Assembly (NCBI GenBank): GCA_023053575.1
Contig: JAKZAP010000075.1
Location: 117,794 to 181,793 of the forward strand
Length of the DNA: 64,000 bases
DNA from: Branchinecta lynchi
Taxonomy: Eukaryota; Arthropoda; Branchiopoda; Anostraca; Branchinectidae
Reading direction: 5' to 3'
The notes below the pieces were generated by a model, which made no database searches, was not told where the DNA came from, and was given only the letters and a program-made list of their open reading frames with translations. Positions 43,543 through 55,241 of this stretch are shown here, in pieces. The position numbers and the translations under genes are program-made. Numbering within the stretch: position 1 is the stretch's first letter; every line of letters begins with the position of its first letter.

Positions 43543-45224
43543 TGATCTAACAGAGCGACGGAGTCCTGCACTCTCTGCAGCTGAGGACTCTCCATACTAC
43601 TATTTTTATAATTTCCTTCCAATAATTAATTTTATTGATCCACCTGGGCGGTAATACGTGTTATACAACATTTTACGATTGGCAAATGGCGTTGTAACTA
43701 ACGAGCTAACGAGGCAATAACATTGCCACTCATAGCGACACTTAGGTCGCTTGCGGCATGTAATACAGCCACATAAGTCTTGTTCTTCTTTCTTTCCTTT
43801 TTCACCGAGTACTCTTTACATTGGTAAACCTACAATTGTTGCTCAGTTTGGTAGCCATTGTAAATCTACCCTGATATCTCTATTCCAGCACTATGAAGTG
43901 TATCAAATTGCAAACTTAAAGAGCCAAAAATATTGCCGCTCTTTATGCAACTTAGGTTGCCTGCGGTATCTAATATAGCTAGAAAAAGCCTCTAATTTCT
44001 GCCACCGAGGACTCTACCTCTTTAATTCAACAATTAACAGGGCAATTTTTAACCTGTTTAACTTAATATAGTCAAACCATTTGAATATTCACATTGTGAC
44101 GTTTACCAGGGCGCCAACAAGTCATAAACACAAACTGATTATTCTCTCATTCTTGAACTTATTATCGCTTCTCAATCTGGAAGCAATTAGTAACATTTCG
44201 TGCTGTCATTCACCCTTCTCAGAATCAATCCGGCTCACCTCGCTAGCACCCTACTTAATTTATTCCCAAACCGGCGAACCCTACCCTTTTCAACAAAGGA
44301 ACCAACCGAACTCACTTTCACTGGAACTAATTCGCTCCCCGGACATTACTCGCAGTAAACTTGTTCACCAAAACGTGCTTACTCTAACAATACTTCGAAA
44401 TGGGCTACCCCATCCTCAACCAGATATATTCTGCATCACCCTTTAACTACGCAAGCATTGTTATTTTCAAGAAACAACAACAAAGTGAAAATTGTCACTT
44501 TTTAAACTTAAGTTAATAAACTCCAAATTGAGCCTTCAGATAGATCATCTCGTGTCATGAATAACTCTTCACATTCCGGTACCAACACAAAAGTCTGCTA
44601 GGACATCTAACTCACTCCAGTGTCAAAACTCTGTCACACTGGAATAACACCACATACAACTCCAATGATATTCGCCTCGCATCGATAAAATCCATTTTTG
44701 AACAAAATGCCAATCTTTACCCTATCATCAATCATTGTCTCGCTTTTACCTCATTTCTCCATCTGGCTTCGTGTCCTTACGTCGCACCTTGGTCAGTCCG
44801 CGAGCATCTAACATTAACTGACACCGTCAGAACGAGCGTCAGGACTCTACAGCCGACAAGGAATAACCCTTACTAGGTAATCTCTCTGAAGTATGCCCTC
44901 CTGTTATCCATATCCTTACTAACACAACCTGAAACTTCTCCATCGCAAAAAACTTTCAGGCACACTAGTCTTACGTCCGACGTGCTCGTCGCTTGATCCG
45001 CTTGATCATCAACTGGCTTGTCCGAGACCTCCGAACAGCGGCATATACGGAGAGAGCACTGAAGCGAAGTACCATTTATCTACGTACTGAGGCTCCATAG
45101 CCGCATGGAAGTATTGCTTTTAGTAATATAATTTTTATTTCTATACGGCCCTTGCGCTTTGGAAGGTAAGCCGAATCGACACTCCACTTACTGAAGAAGG
45201 GACGACGGGAGAAGTTGTACTTAC

Positions 45225-45398
45225 ACGATAGTTCTCTGTGGCATCATCCCAAGCGACGTCGCTACAGTAGAGATCGTAAACCTCCCTACTGAAATGCGTC
45301 GCGAGAACGACCGAGCCGTTGGTCAAAATCCAGAATCCAATTCGTGGTTTGCTGTGCATAGATATGTCGGCGGTGTCAATCGTACGCATAAAAGTACG
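45225..45398 (-). CDS. Methuselah-like GPCR exon: ectodomain part
   Basis: A 174-nt (58-codon) minus-strand exon. The acceptor is TTTTCTTTCTAG before 45,398 and the donor is GTAAGT from 45,224 down; both junctions are phase 0. It encodes RIGFWILTNGSVVLATHF and VYDLYCSDVAWDD, the WIL-NGS...YC pattern of the Methuselah extracellular domain just before the last Cys strand. That strand continues at the start of the exon 25,046-25,307, with VVVYC joining directly. Earlier exons (signal peptide, first ectodomain half) were not found to the right. Confidence 0.75.
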
Positions 45399-45479
45399 CT
45401 AGAAAGAAAAGAGCTCAAATTTCAAACGGCAATTGCAAGGCATGTTGGCATGTTTGCAGCTAAGGGTCGAGGTACTTTT

Positions 45480-46100
45480 TTGCTGTCGCCAACTGTCAAG
45501 TTACATTTTGACCGGATCTCGCGTTCGAGAATTAGGCGGGTTACACGATATCCGGGACCCCCTCCCCCTTCCAACGCTCCGGTCCAATCTGGATCCAGTG
45601 GCAAGAAAAGAATGCTTTACCCAACGTCCCGGCCCGATCCCTGCACTCTAGGCGAGCCTTTTCCCCCTCCAATTCTCCCAATAGTCGCCATATGTAGTCC
45701 GGACGTTTAAAGACAGCATCTGGAGCATTTAATCCTGCCAATTATCAAGTTTCAAACAGATGATGTTAGGCTACTCGTTCGAGAGTTACTCGAACATACT
45801 ACAAGATTCCCGGTGCCCCCACCAACTTACTCCACCTAGACAGGATACGACTCGGACGCACAAATGTAAGATCTAGGGCATTAGCTCCTACACATTGGCT
45901 TTCACACGAAACTGAGAACTAGGAGAAAGTCCCACCCTTACTTTCCCAACTGAGGTAGTACCCGGTACAGACCCCAAATTGCACAACTAGGGCTCATGCC
46001 CTATTCACCCTCCAATTTTCGTCACTATCTCTCGATCCGTCTGTTCCGGACACGTATGAAGAAATTGACGGTAATCACTTCGAACTCCTTCATTGCAGAT
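45480..46100 (+). mobile_element. Diverged fragment of the poly-C-rich repeat family
   Basis: Family phrases (CTCCGGTCCAATCTGGATC, CCAATTCTCCCAATAGTCGC, TCAAGTTTCAAACAGATGA, TCGTTCGAGAGTTA) appear in the usual order with many changes. Neither end is recognisable. ORFs here are chance frames. Confidence 0.5.
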
Positions 46101-46459
46101 GCGATCAATCGAATAATTCACTTTATTCGAAAAACATGTGACAGAGCCGATTATTAGTTTTTGTTGTCAAGAAAGAAACGGGTATGTCAATCGACCAGCC
46201 AAAATTAACGTACACAAAAGTACAATATATACAATTAGTAGAGAGAGGACAAATTTTTAATATATATGGAATTTTACAGAAAAAAATCAATATCATAACA
46301 GACCTGCCACTTGAAAATCAATACAGATTTGTTTTTGGCAGGACTCAATAATTTAATCACTGATATTGGGCACAAAAAAGAAAAGAGAAATAAATAAATA
46401 CAATACTATACATAAACAACTATATAAAGAAAAAAATATTCAATAATATAGACGAATAG

Positions 46460-47720
46460 ATGACAATTAAATCTCGTGGCCATTCAGGACCGATTCCCAT
46501 CTTTACTCATCAAGAAACTTTTCATCTTATATTTAAAAGAATATACACTCTCGGCCATCCCAGTGCTCCCCGGCAGATTATTCCATACAGAAACACCCAC
46601 GTTTCTAAACACAAAGTATATTGTCTCTCATCTACATGGTCCTCTGAATTCCTTACGTCATATTAATAGTACGCAGAATTCGTTGACAATATATTACAAA
46701 AGTAATTATGTGCTAGCTGATTTAGACACTGATTAACGAATACACCAATCTGACAATCTCTCATCTTCCTAACATTTGAAATATTAAAATTGCAATAACA
46801 ATCCAGCGTATTTTCACATTTTCCAAAACTGTTTTAATAACTATTTTGCAGATTAAAAAATAAACCCGGCGTCAAACATGTCAACAAACAAGGGCACAAA
46901 ACTAAGCTTATATCGAGCACGTGAAGCAGTCACAGGTGAAGTTTCGCTACAGGCTCTGCAATGGACCTGCTTGGTCTTACCCGAGCTAGTTCATTTTGTG
47001 GTGGAATTAGGGATTAGGGCTCGACAGGGATTCATTTCGAAAAGATAGGGAGAGTTTTAAACGACGGGAGTGAAGGGTTTGAAGTAAAAACTGATTAAGG
47101 AGGGTATGCATGATACTTTCGCGGATTCTGAAATTACTAGGAGGCACAGTATTGCGACCTCTCAACCCGGTCAGACTGTTCCTTCGTCAGCTCAAAAATG
47201 CCATACTGGGCAGCAGTACTCAAGTGTGGAACGAATAAAAGAGAAATAAAAGCGTAAGGGGTGTGGTGCAGGGATTCCATGGCGAGCCAGCAACTTCAGA
47301 GACATAATGGCCAATTGGCTTTCTTTAACATGCCATCGACATCCTGTTTCCACTTAAGATCTGAAGTTATATGGACACCAAGTAGTTATTATTCCTATAT
47401 CCGGGTTTTGGTAACAGTCCCAGAACAAAATCGGAGATTTTTCTTCCGACTTCAGAGAGTGTGAAAGAAAGATTACCTTAATCCTATTTCGAAGATGCGA
47501 CGAACAATCTATATTCCGCGTCATTGTCCTGTTCCGGATACACTTAATCCTGTCTTGCTGTATGTCAGAAACAGGTGAACCTCTCTCCCAAATCGGAAGA
47601 AAGGAAAACATGGAATAATTTTTCTGAGAGGGTAATCCTAATCCGGACTGAAGACCGCAACCTGCCATCTACTTTATAATGTAGTGCGTGTAAATCTCTA
47701 GCATCACGGTTATCACAAAG
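46460..47720 (-). pseudogene. Decayed CR1-like LINE, reverse transcriptase C-terminal part
   Basis: Minus-strand reading in shifting frames gives the standard C-terminal LINE signatures in order. From 47,440 down: LKLLARHGIPAPHPLRFYFS and FIRSTLEYCCPVWHF. Then TKEQSDRVERSQYC near 47,180, and NVGVSVWNNLPGSTGMAESV near 46,590 followed by SFKYKMKSFL. Many stops and frameshifts interrupt it. These motifs are typical of the CR1/L2 group. The 3' limit is near 46,460. Confidence 0.75.
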
Positions 47721-48002
47721 AAAAGAAAGGAAGAACCAGGTTGGGCAGCGAGCAGATTTTCAAATTGACCCTGACTGGGATTGTAGATCGAAAATGGTTA
47801 GTAAATGTGATGAGAGCTATAAGAGAGGTACAGTAGAGTCACGCTTATCTGAACGTTGGTTGGATTTGATCATTGTCATATCCATGCACTCGGTGTGATT
47901 AAAGACTTAAGGCCACAGGTGCCAAGCGAATTTTAATTTGACAGAATGGAATCTTTATCTGGCTATCTGACTAAGTAGCCATTCTAACATTAAGCCAACA
48001 GG
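47721..48002. other. Gene-free stretch, nothing recognised
   Basis: Sequence between the LINE remnant and the next poly-C family copy. No ORF or repeat was recognised. Confidence 0.4.
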
Positions 48003-49376
48003 AGATGTAAGCTCATATGGCAATTGCATGGGTTAAGATGTTTTGATTGATCAAAAGTAAGTTTCGACTTTGCGGTTCAGATGCGCACTCTAAGGGAGCT
48101 AGAACTTCATTTGTAAGGAAAACCCTTGAGGTAAAAATGATAATGGGCTGAAGGGCATCATGAAAATGCATATATTGCTTAAAAGTATTTTTTTTTTACT
48201 TTGCGGTCAAGATTGGTACTTTAAGGAATAATCCGATGCGGGAAGTAGCAATTTCTAAGCAAATATTGTTGAATCTCTAATATTCCAGCGAAGGGTGATC
48301 GTCCTAGCACATCTGGAAGTACCTCAGCTCGCGATCACCGGAATCCCAGACCCCCCCCCCCCCACCAAACTCCACCCACAATACCCGGAGCCAATCCGGT
48401 TCTGTAAATGATTAATCCAGAGCATATGTTTGTTATTCCTACGAAGTTCGATCCCGATCACACCAGTCTAAGCGGGTCAAGTATTCCCCCCCCAAATAAT
48501 TGTCGGATTCGGTCCGGAAATGAAAAAGATCATCAGAGAGAAAGGTAGTCTGTTCAATTATTAAATTTCACTCGAACCCGATCTCCCGTTCCCCGGGAAC
48601 CCCCCCCCCTCAAGTGTCCGGAGCCCGACAAATTGTGTCAAAGATTTACATGGAACATATTTTTGTTCGTCCCAGCAAGTTACACTCCCATGCCTCCATT
48701 CTAACCGTTTCTCGAGATTTCCCGACCCCCCCCCCCCCCCCCAACTCCCCAATGGTGCCCGTAGCCAATCCGATTCAGTAAATAATTTACCTAGAGTATC
48801 TGTTTGTTATTCCCAGAAAGTTCCATCCCGAACTCTCAGTCTTAGTGGGTCACGTATTCTCCCTCCTCCCCCCAATAATTGTCGGATCCGGTCCGGATAT
48901 GAAGAAGATTACCAGAGAAATGTCCTCTGTTCAATTCTTAAATTCCACTCGAATCCGATCACCCGTTCCAAAGTTACGCAAGACGGAATATTCCGGATTC
49001 CCCTCCCTCCACTCCCCCCGGCATTATCAGATCGACAATTTCTTTTATTTTGAAGTCAGTTTGATCGGGTCCCAGATTTGCCTGCCAAGTTTCATCGTGA
49101 ACATCCCCAGAACCGACATCACCGGAATTCCTACTCAATTTCCCGGATTCACCTGCCCTCCACCCCCCCCCCCCAAAATGGTTGGATCGGGAAACTGATT
49201 ATTTCCAGATTAGTTTTATCGGGTTCCTGATACGCCTGCCAAGTTTCGTCGTCCTTGCACATCTGGAAGTACCCTAACTCGAAAAAGTGTGACAAAAAAC
49301 TCGGACAGACCGACAGACGGAATTGTGATCGGTATATGGCACTTGAGCCAGAGGCTGCAAGTGCCATAAAAACTAC
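48003..49376 (+). mobile_element. Poly-C-rich non-coding repeat family, copy 5
   Basis: It starts with GTAAGCTCATATGGCAATTG near 48,008 and ends with a complete hairpin (TGGCACTTG, loop, CAAGTGCCA) at 49,338-49,369 followed by ATAAAAACT. C runs lie at 48,350, 48,601, 48,725 and 49,163. Two monomers are visible. ATAAAAACT is also the last shared sequence of copies 2 and 4; the bases after it differ, so it marks the family's 3' boundary. Confidence 0.75.
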
Positions 49377-49443
49377 ACTGCCCAAACTGAAGTAGCTGTT
49401 CAAATAAGCATACCACTGTAGTCTGTAAATTGTATGTACCTAC

Positions 49444-50385
49444 TTTTTGGGATCCCAAAACGTAAGTGGAGGGATACCTATGACATCGCAAAAGTTGTCC
49501 GTCTGTCCGTCTGTAAGCACGATAACTCTCGAAAGGAATGAGATATTTTGATGAAACTTGGTGTGAGGATTCGTTGGGTCGTCGGATCAGTCAAGTTCGT
49601 AGATAGGCTTAGTAGCCCTACATTTAGGGGTGGGGGTTCAAATTAAGGGACAAACAAAATATTTTGAAACAGCTAATTTGATGGTCGATATAGGGTAAAA
49701 CGACATGCTGAACATAATGATGAAAATCTTTTTGTCATCGGACAAGTAGTTCGCCCGGAATCCGGCCAAAACCGGAAAGTTTGTTAAAAGTAAGTTTTAT
49801 TTGAAGTTGATTAAATGTTCGATTTAGATGTAGGAAGACATGCTGAGGATGATGGTGAAAACCCGAATCCGGCCAAAACCGGTAAATTGTTAGAAGCTTA
49901 AGTTTTATTTGTAGTTGATTAGATAACCGATTTAAGGGTAAGAAGAGATGCTGAATCCGTGTTTGACAATCACATTTTACCCGGAAATTCAATTCGACCG
50001 GAATCCGGCTGGAGTCGGAAAATTTGTTATAAGTTAAATTTTTATTTGAAGTTGATTAGATGTTCATTATTGGGGAAAGAAGATATCCTGAGATCGTTTT
50101 TGAGCTTTCTTTTTTCGCCGGACAAGTAGATCTGGAGTTCGGCCGAAACCAGGAAATTGGCAGAAGTGGCAGGAAGTTTTCGTAGGGGTAAACACTCATA
50201 CTGAATCCATATCTGAACTTCGTTTTCTCAGATGACTAGCTATTTGGCCTTAATTTGTTTCTGAATTTTAATTGTAAAAATGTTCAAGGAGTCTGGCGAT
50301 GACTGGATCTAGCTAAGACAAGACCCAGTTGTCTGGATCAGATATTGAATTTTTGGGATCCCATCAAAACCTTTGGTCTTGTTTA
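49444..50385 (+). mobile_element. GGGATCCC-ended element, 0.94-kb copy
   Basis: It begins TTTTTGGGATCCCAAAACG and ends TTTTTGGGATCCCATCAAAA followed by CCTTTGGTCTTGTT. A GTCTGTCCGTCTGT tract lies just inside the start. The interior has three diverged units (about 120-130 bp) around CCGGAATCCGGCCAAAACCG. It is collinear with the 62,687 copy but shorter by some units. No ORF is credible. Confidence 0.75.
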
Positions 50386-51150
50386 GTCTTTATTTCCAAA
50401 GTTGCTTTAATTTTTAGTTAGAGATTCGATTGTGCTTTGTGCTATGCTTGACTTACTGCCTGTTCTGGTTTTCTTTACCCACTATCCACATCTAGCTGTT
50501 GTGCAGCTTTGAAGCAGTTTACTTAGAGGTCCAGTCCTAGGCTTATCCTAGGATATTGATAATATAGTTAGGCTATAGAGAGATGTCTTCGAAATACAAC
50601 GATCGTACCGTGTTCAGCATCTCATATTTTATATAATCGAAGACCTTATGAAAAATTCATAGCGTACTTATCTTTAAAAGAAAAATCCTTAAAAGATTTA
50701 TATGTGCACTCGCATGTTGCACACATAAATGTTTAATTTAAAAAACAATAGGTGCTCATCTGTGAACAGCTTAGAAAATATTGGTATGGTATTTAAATGC
50801 AAAATTGTCTGAGGTAAAACTGTGAATTAAACCACAACTCTGACCAGAAACCATCTTTTCATGATGAAGTTGCCCAGATTTTTTTTTTAAAGAAATGGCA
50901 TAACTTCCCACATGAAATTAGCAAATCACTTGTTAGCGCTTGTCGTCTCAATCCATCCATAAATTCACTTCTATAATTTGTCCCTCTTTCTGATGAGGCT
51001 ACTGGGCTTTAAGTGTTTGCATATTGAACGTGCCTATGTTATAAATTGGGAAAACCAAGCAGATTCTAGTCCAAAACAATGGGTAGACCTGATGGTGTAT
51101 TATCTCTTCAAAAAATTAAAATAATACTTTTAACCTTCATATATCCTTAT
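50386..51150. other. Gene-free stretch, nothing recognised
   Basis: AT-rich sequence with no persuasive ORF, repeat or RNA gene on either strand. Confidence 0.4.
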
Positions 51151-51369
51151 GGAGTTGTTTAAAGTCCTTGGAAAAAAACTCGGCAAGGTCCAAAAAGCAC
51201 TCTGGACGAACATTTAGTAAGGGAGGATTCAGGACAAGTGAATTTTGGCCAGTGACTTGGCCGGCCTTTTTTCGCATAGCGTAAGGTCACTAGCTCAGTC
51301 GCTCGAGAGGAAATTGGTAATACCCCTGCAATAGCCGTAATTAAGTCATTTGGGCAGAACGAAAAGATT

Positions 51370-51945
51370 TTGAAATCATTATCATTGACGTTCTTTGAGC
51401 AGACTGTAGCATTTGAAAAAAAAAAATTCTTCATTCAAAGAACTTTCACTGATGAATCATTAGTAGACGCTTTAGGCCATTCGGCAGTTGAAGAAATCCA
51501 TGCGTCAACTTTTCATCTAAATAGAAAGGCGTTGAAAAATACACTTTATAGTCAAGGCTTTGAAGAATTTAAGAATAAAGTTAGTTCTTGGTCAATTCGC
51601 TTTTTTACTTCTAAAGACGATTTATTAGCGGCTTCAAAAGTTCAGCCCTCTTACCATTCGACGCAGATTATCACGGGTCATTGTAGGTTAAATTTTTTCC
51701 TTCACAGAATAAACAAAATTGATAAGGAGTTGTGCCCTTGTGGTGAAAATGAAAGTGCTACCATTTTCTTTTTGAGTCCCCTAATTTTTAATTTGTTCGT
51801 GAACGCTTATTTCACTTTAATAGGATCAGTGTTCCTTTTCCATTTCATCTTGATTTGGTTTTTAAATTTAGGAACGGTAGAAATATTGTGTTGGAATATA
51901 TTAGGAAAACTAAATGTTTGGATTTCGAATTATGATCTGATTTAA
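51370..51945 (+). pseudogene. LINE 3' fragment with CCHC-like C-terminal motif
   Basis: The 191-codon frame contains YHSTQIITGHCRLNFFLHRI followed by NKIDKELCPCGENESATIFF, the TGHxxF..YLHRI..D..LCPCG pattern at the end of the RNase H and tail regions of I/R1/LOA-type LINEs. The expected final Cys is replaced in this copy (SP follows FFLS), so it is probably damaged. A T run and T-rich sequence follow at 51,995-52,016. Confidence 0.65.
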
Positions 51946-52099
51946 AAGTATGTGCTTTTTTGTGTTTGATAATGGAACTCACAGTGTGTATTATTTAGTT
52001 GTTTTTTTTTTTTTTTTGTATTAGTTGTTTGTGCAATTTGTGTGATTTTTGTTTCTTTGTTAGTTGTGAAATGCAGTAAGGCTAAATCACGTAATAAAT

Positions 52100-52272
52100 T
52101 CATTCAAGTCTTTTTAATTTAAAAAACACCCGAGACTTTGATATTACAGGGAAATCAAGAAACTCAGGAGGCGGGGTGGGCACTTCTTCGCTCAGCAAAG
52201 GCGGGAGGGACCGCACAATGGTAGCCAAATGTTTATTAAGAGAGTTGGCCGTAACGAAGTCGTCTTCGTAAA
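52100..52272 (-). pseudogene. LINE ORF fragment interrupted by the 10.3-kb element (left part)
   Basis: The minus frame reads VYEDDFVTANSLNKHLATIV, SLPPLLSEEVPTPPPEFLDF and SKSRVFF, resembling the linker between endonuclease and RT in LINEs. The matching continuation is on the other side of the 10.3-kb element (62,568 to about 62,640 on the minus strand), and the frame is preserved across the empty site when the 5-bp duplication is counted once. Confidence 0.5.
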
Positions 52273-53059
52273 CAGGGTGGGGAATGTGGTCCACCAGTCT
52301 CACGGCCGTTTTGAAAATCGAACACACCAGTCTCACTGTTTCGGACCACCAGTCTCATAAAAATGGCGCCGGGAACCAGCAGTCTCGGAAACGAGACCAA
52401 CAGTCTCAAATTCAGACCAACAGTCTCATCTAATTCCCAATTTTTTTAAAGTAAAAAAGTGTTTTCTTTGTTTTTCTCTGTCAGTCCCTTGAATTACGCG
52501 CTTGTGTCAGCACTACAGGTAGAGTGAAGCTTGGGCTTTCAACACATGTATTCATCTCTGCTATTGGCTTGGTACTTCTCAGTGAGTAGGGCTCTCAAAA
52601 AGCAAACAAATTTATTTTTTTGTTTTCTGTGTTGTTTAATAGAATTCTGCTACTCTGCCAACTACATCAGGTAAAGTGAAGCCTGGGCTTTCAAACGATA
52701 TATGATTCACTGTTACTGGATTACCAAGTGTCACATTGGGTGGCTTTGAAAAAATTGTTTTGGTAAACAAATGTAATTTCTAGTCTGTCTATGCGATTTC
52801 TTGGAATTTTCCAACTTTGCGACCAGTTTTGGTAGATTTAAGCATGGGTTTTCCACAGATCCATGTCTCTCTGATACTGGCTTAGTCAGTTTGTTGCTGG
52901 GTTCCTATGGTAAACTCATTAGCTATTTTTTTTTAACTGCCCTGCTTGATACTGTTGAATGTTTTGTCGCCTCACTGTTCAGTTCACCTGACTGACTGGT
53001 CCAGTATTAGTTTGTTCCATTCTTTTTCCATGCATTTTCCATGCTTAAAATACTATTCT

Positions 53060-54720
53060 GAGGCTGTCTTTACACAACTACAGCAAGCGGTCAAGTATCG
53101 CTCAATGGAACCTATTATCGCTCACCAGAGCTGCGTTTGATTTGCATTGACTGATAGCGTTCAATTTATCCAGTCGACTGAGATTTTGGACTAAAATTTG
53201 ACTTTTGACAACCGAGAATAAATGGTCATTCGTTCCATGGTTAAGCGGTTAAGCTACAGTAAGCGGTCAAGTAACGCTCAATGTACCTATCATTGCTCAC
53301 CAGAGCTGGGTTCGGTCCGCATTTCCTGTCGACTGAAATCATCATTTCGCTGTTTCATTTGCTATTCTCAGTTGACTGATAGCGTTCAATTTATCCAGTC
53401 GACTGACAAGGTGACTTTTGACTTTTGACACTGACGACTAAAGATGACTTTTGACAACAGAGAACAAACGGTCATTTGTTCCATGGATAACCGGTTAAAG
53501 TAAGCGTTCAAGTATCGCTCAATGGAACATTTTATCTCTCACTAGAGCTGCATTTGATTCTCGTTTCCAGTTAACTTAAATCGTCATTTTGCAGTTTTAT
53601 TTCCTATTCTCAGTTGACTGATAGGTTCTATTTATCCAGTCGACTGACATTGTCCACTAAAAGTTGACTTTGGACGACCGACAACAAAAGGTTATTCGTT
53701 CCATGGATAACCGGTTAACCAACAGTAAGTGGTCAAGTATCGCTCAATGGAACATTTTATCGCTCACCAGAGCTGCGTTTGATTTGCATTTCCAGTTGAC
53801 TGAAATAACCTTTTTGCTGTTTTATTTGCTATTCTCAGTTAACATTCAATTTTCCAGTCAACTAAGATTGTCTTTCTTGGGATTTTCTAACTTTACAACC
53901 AGTTTTGGTAGATTTAAGCATGGACTTTCCACAGATACGTGTATCTCTGATATTGGCTTAGTCAGTTTCTTGCTGGTGTCCTTTGATAAACTCATTAGCT
54001 GTGTTTTCTTTAACTGACCTGCTAGACCCTGTTGAATCTTTTGTTGTCTCGCCATTCAGTTCACCTGACTGCCTGGTCCGGTACTAGTTCGTTCCATGCA
54101 TTTTCCATGCTTAAAATACTATTTTGGGGCTGTCTCTACACAACTACAGTAAGCGGTCAGTAACACTCCATGGAACCTATTATCGCCCACCAGAGCTGCT
54201 TTTAATTGGCATTTCCAGTTGACTTAAGTTATCATTTTGCCGTTTTGTTTGCTATTCTCAGTTGACTAATAGCGTTCAATTTATCCAATCTATTGAGATT
54301 GTCCACTAAAAGTTGACTTTGGACGACTGACAACAAACGGTCATTGGTTCCACCGATAACCGGTTAACCAACAGTAAGCGGTCAAGTATTGCTCAATGGA
54401 ACATTTTATCGCTCACCAGAGCTGCGTTTGATTTGCATTTCCAGTTGACTGAAATAATCTTTTTGCTGTTTTATCTGCTATTCTCAGTTAGCATTCAATT
54501 TATCCAGTCGACTCAGATTGTCAACAAAAAGTTGACTTTTGCCGATCGAGATAAAATGGTAATTCATTCCATGGTTAACCGGTTAGCCTACAGTAAGCAG
54601 TCAAGTATCGCTCAGTGGAACCTATTAGCACTCACCAGAGCTGCATTCTAATCGCATGTCCAGCTAACTTTAATCATCATTTTACTCTGTTATTTGGTGT
54701 TCTCAGTTGATTCATATTGT
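53060..54720 (+). repeat. Satellite-like monomers (about 165-245 bp), left arm
   Basis: Units carry AGTAAGCGGTCAAGTATCGC, TCGCTCACCAGAGCTGCGTT, TTCCAGTTGACTGAAAT, CAGTCGACTGA, AAAGTTGACTTTTGACAAC and CCATGGTTAACCGGTTAA. Unit starts fall at about 53,091, 53,255, 53,499, 53,723, 54,146, 54,372 and 54,592. Each has the perfect 14-bp palindrome GTTAACCGGTTAAC or a variant. A partial copy of the arm sequence is embedded at 53,870-54,140. Confidence 0.85.
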
Positions 54721-55241
54721 TCGATTTAGCTCTTGGCAAGGGTGTGGAAACTCAAGAAGGTAAGGGAATATCACTAAAACAATATGACAAAGCGACCTAA
54801 TCATGTTCTATAACATTTAGACAATTACTAAAATTACCCTTTGCTTGTCTCCTTGATCATGCTGTACGTAGCAGCTTCAATTTGAGGGTCTCATGAAGAG
54901 ACCTCTTACGTGGACCAATCTATAGTACTTCAACCTACAAACAATAGTATGTTTGATGATGCTGTACGTAGCAGCTTCAATTTGAGGGTCTCATGAAGAG
55001 ACCTCTTACGTGGACCAATCTATAGTACTTCAACCAACAAACAATAGTATGTTTGTAACATACAATAGTATGTTCCTTTAACAAGAGCAACATCTGTAGA
55101 GGAGATAGTACTTCAACAATTAGAAAAAGAGTGAGAGGAATATTCATGGAGGACTAGTAAAACATATGGTATGTGAAAAAAGTATCACCAAAAAGTTGAC
55201 TTTTGACGTTCGAGATAAAATGGTAATTCCTTCCATGGTTA
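54721..55241 (+). repeat. Unique-looking block present three times in the 10.3-kb element
   Basis: The block GCTCTTGGCAAGGGTGTGGA...CAATATGACAAAGCGACC...GAAGAGACCTCTTACGTG occurs at about 54,728, 59,098 and 60,296, always in plus orientation and always after the GTTCGATTTA end of a monomer. A shorter direct duplication (GCTGTACGTAGCAGCTTCAA) lies at 54,861 and 54,960. Confidence 0.8.

Larger units (their letters stand above)
36950..45060. repeat. AT-rich mosaic of diverged repeats bounded by direct copies
   Basis: The phrase TTGATCATCAACTGGCTTGT is present at 37,173 and again at 45,003, about 7.8 kb apart in the same orientation. TCTCCGGTC with GGACAGTTGGA and TAATGGATGTTAGCCCA occurs at 36,975 and 37,238. 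Within, CTACTCAGTGTGGCAGCAAT-like phrases recur at 39,280, 40,395, 41,600 and 43,838, and a block of about 250 bp at 39,215 recurs at 44,120. No long ORF survives. It could be a large non-autonomous element or a degenerated satellite field. Confidence 0.5.
25308..45224 (-). other. 19.9-kb receptor intron filled with nested transposable elements
   Basis: The boundaries are the donor GTAAGT at 45,224-45,219 and the acceptor ending TTTTAG at 25,309-25,308. Both exons are phase 0 at this junction. Nearly all of the interior is assigned below to mobile or tandem repeats. The stretch 25,321-25,850 is ordinary intron sequence with one short C run (about 25,709-25,727). Confidence 0.75.
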
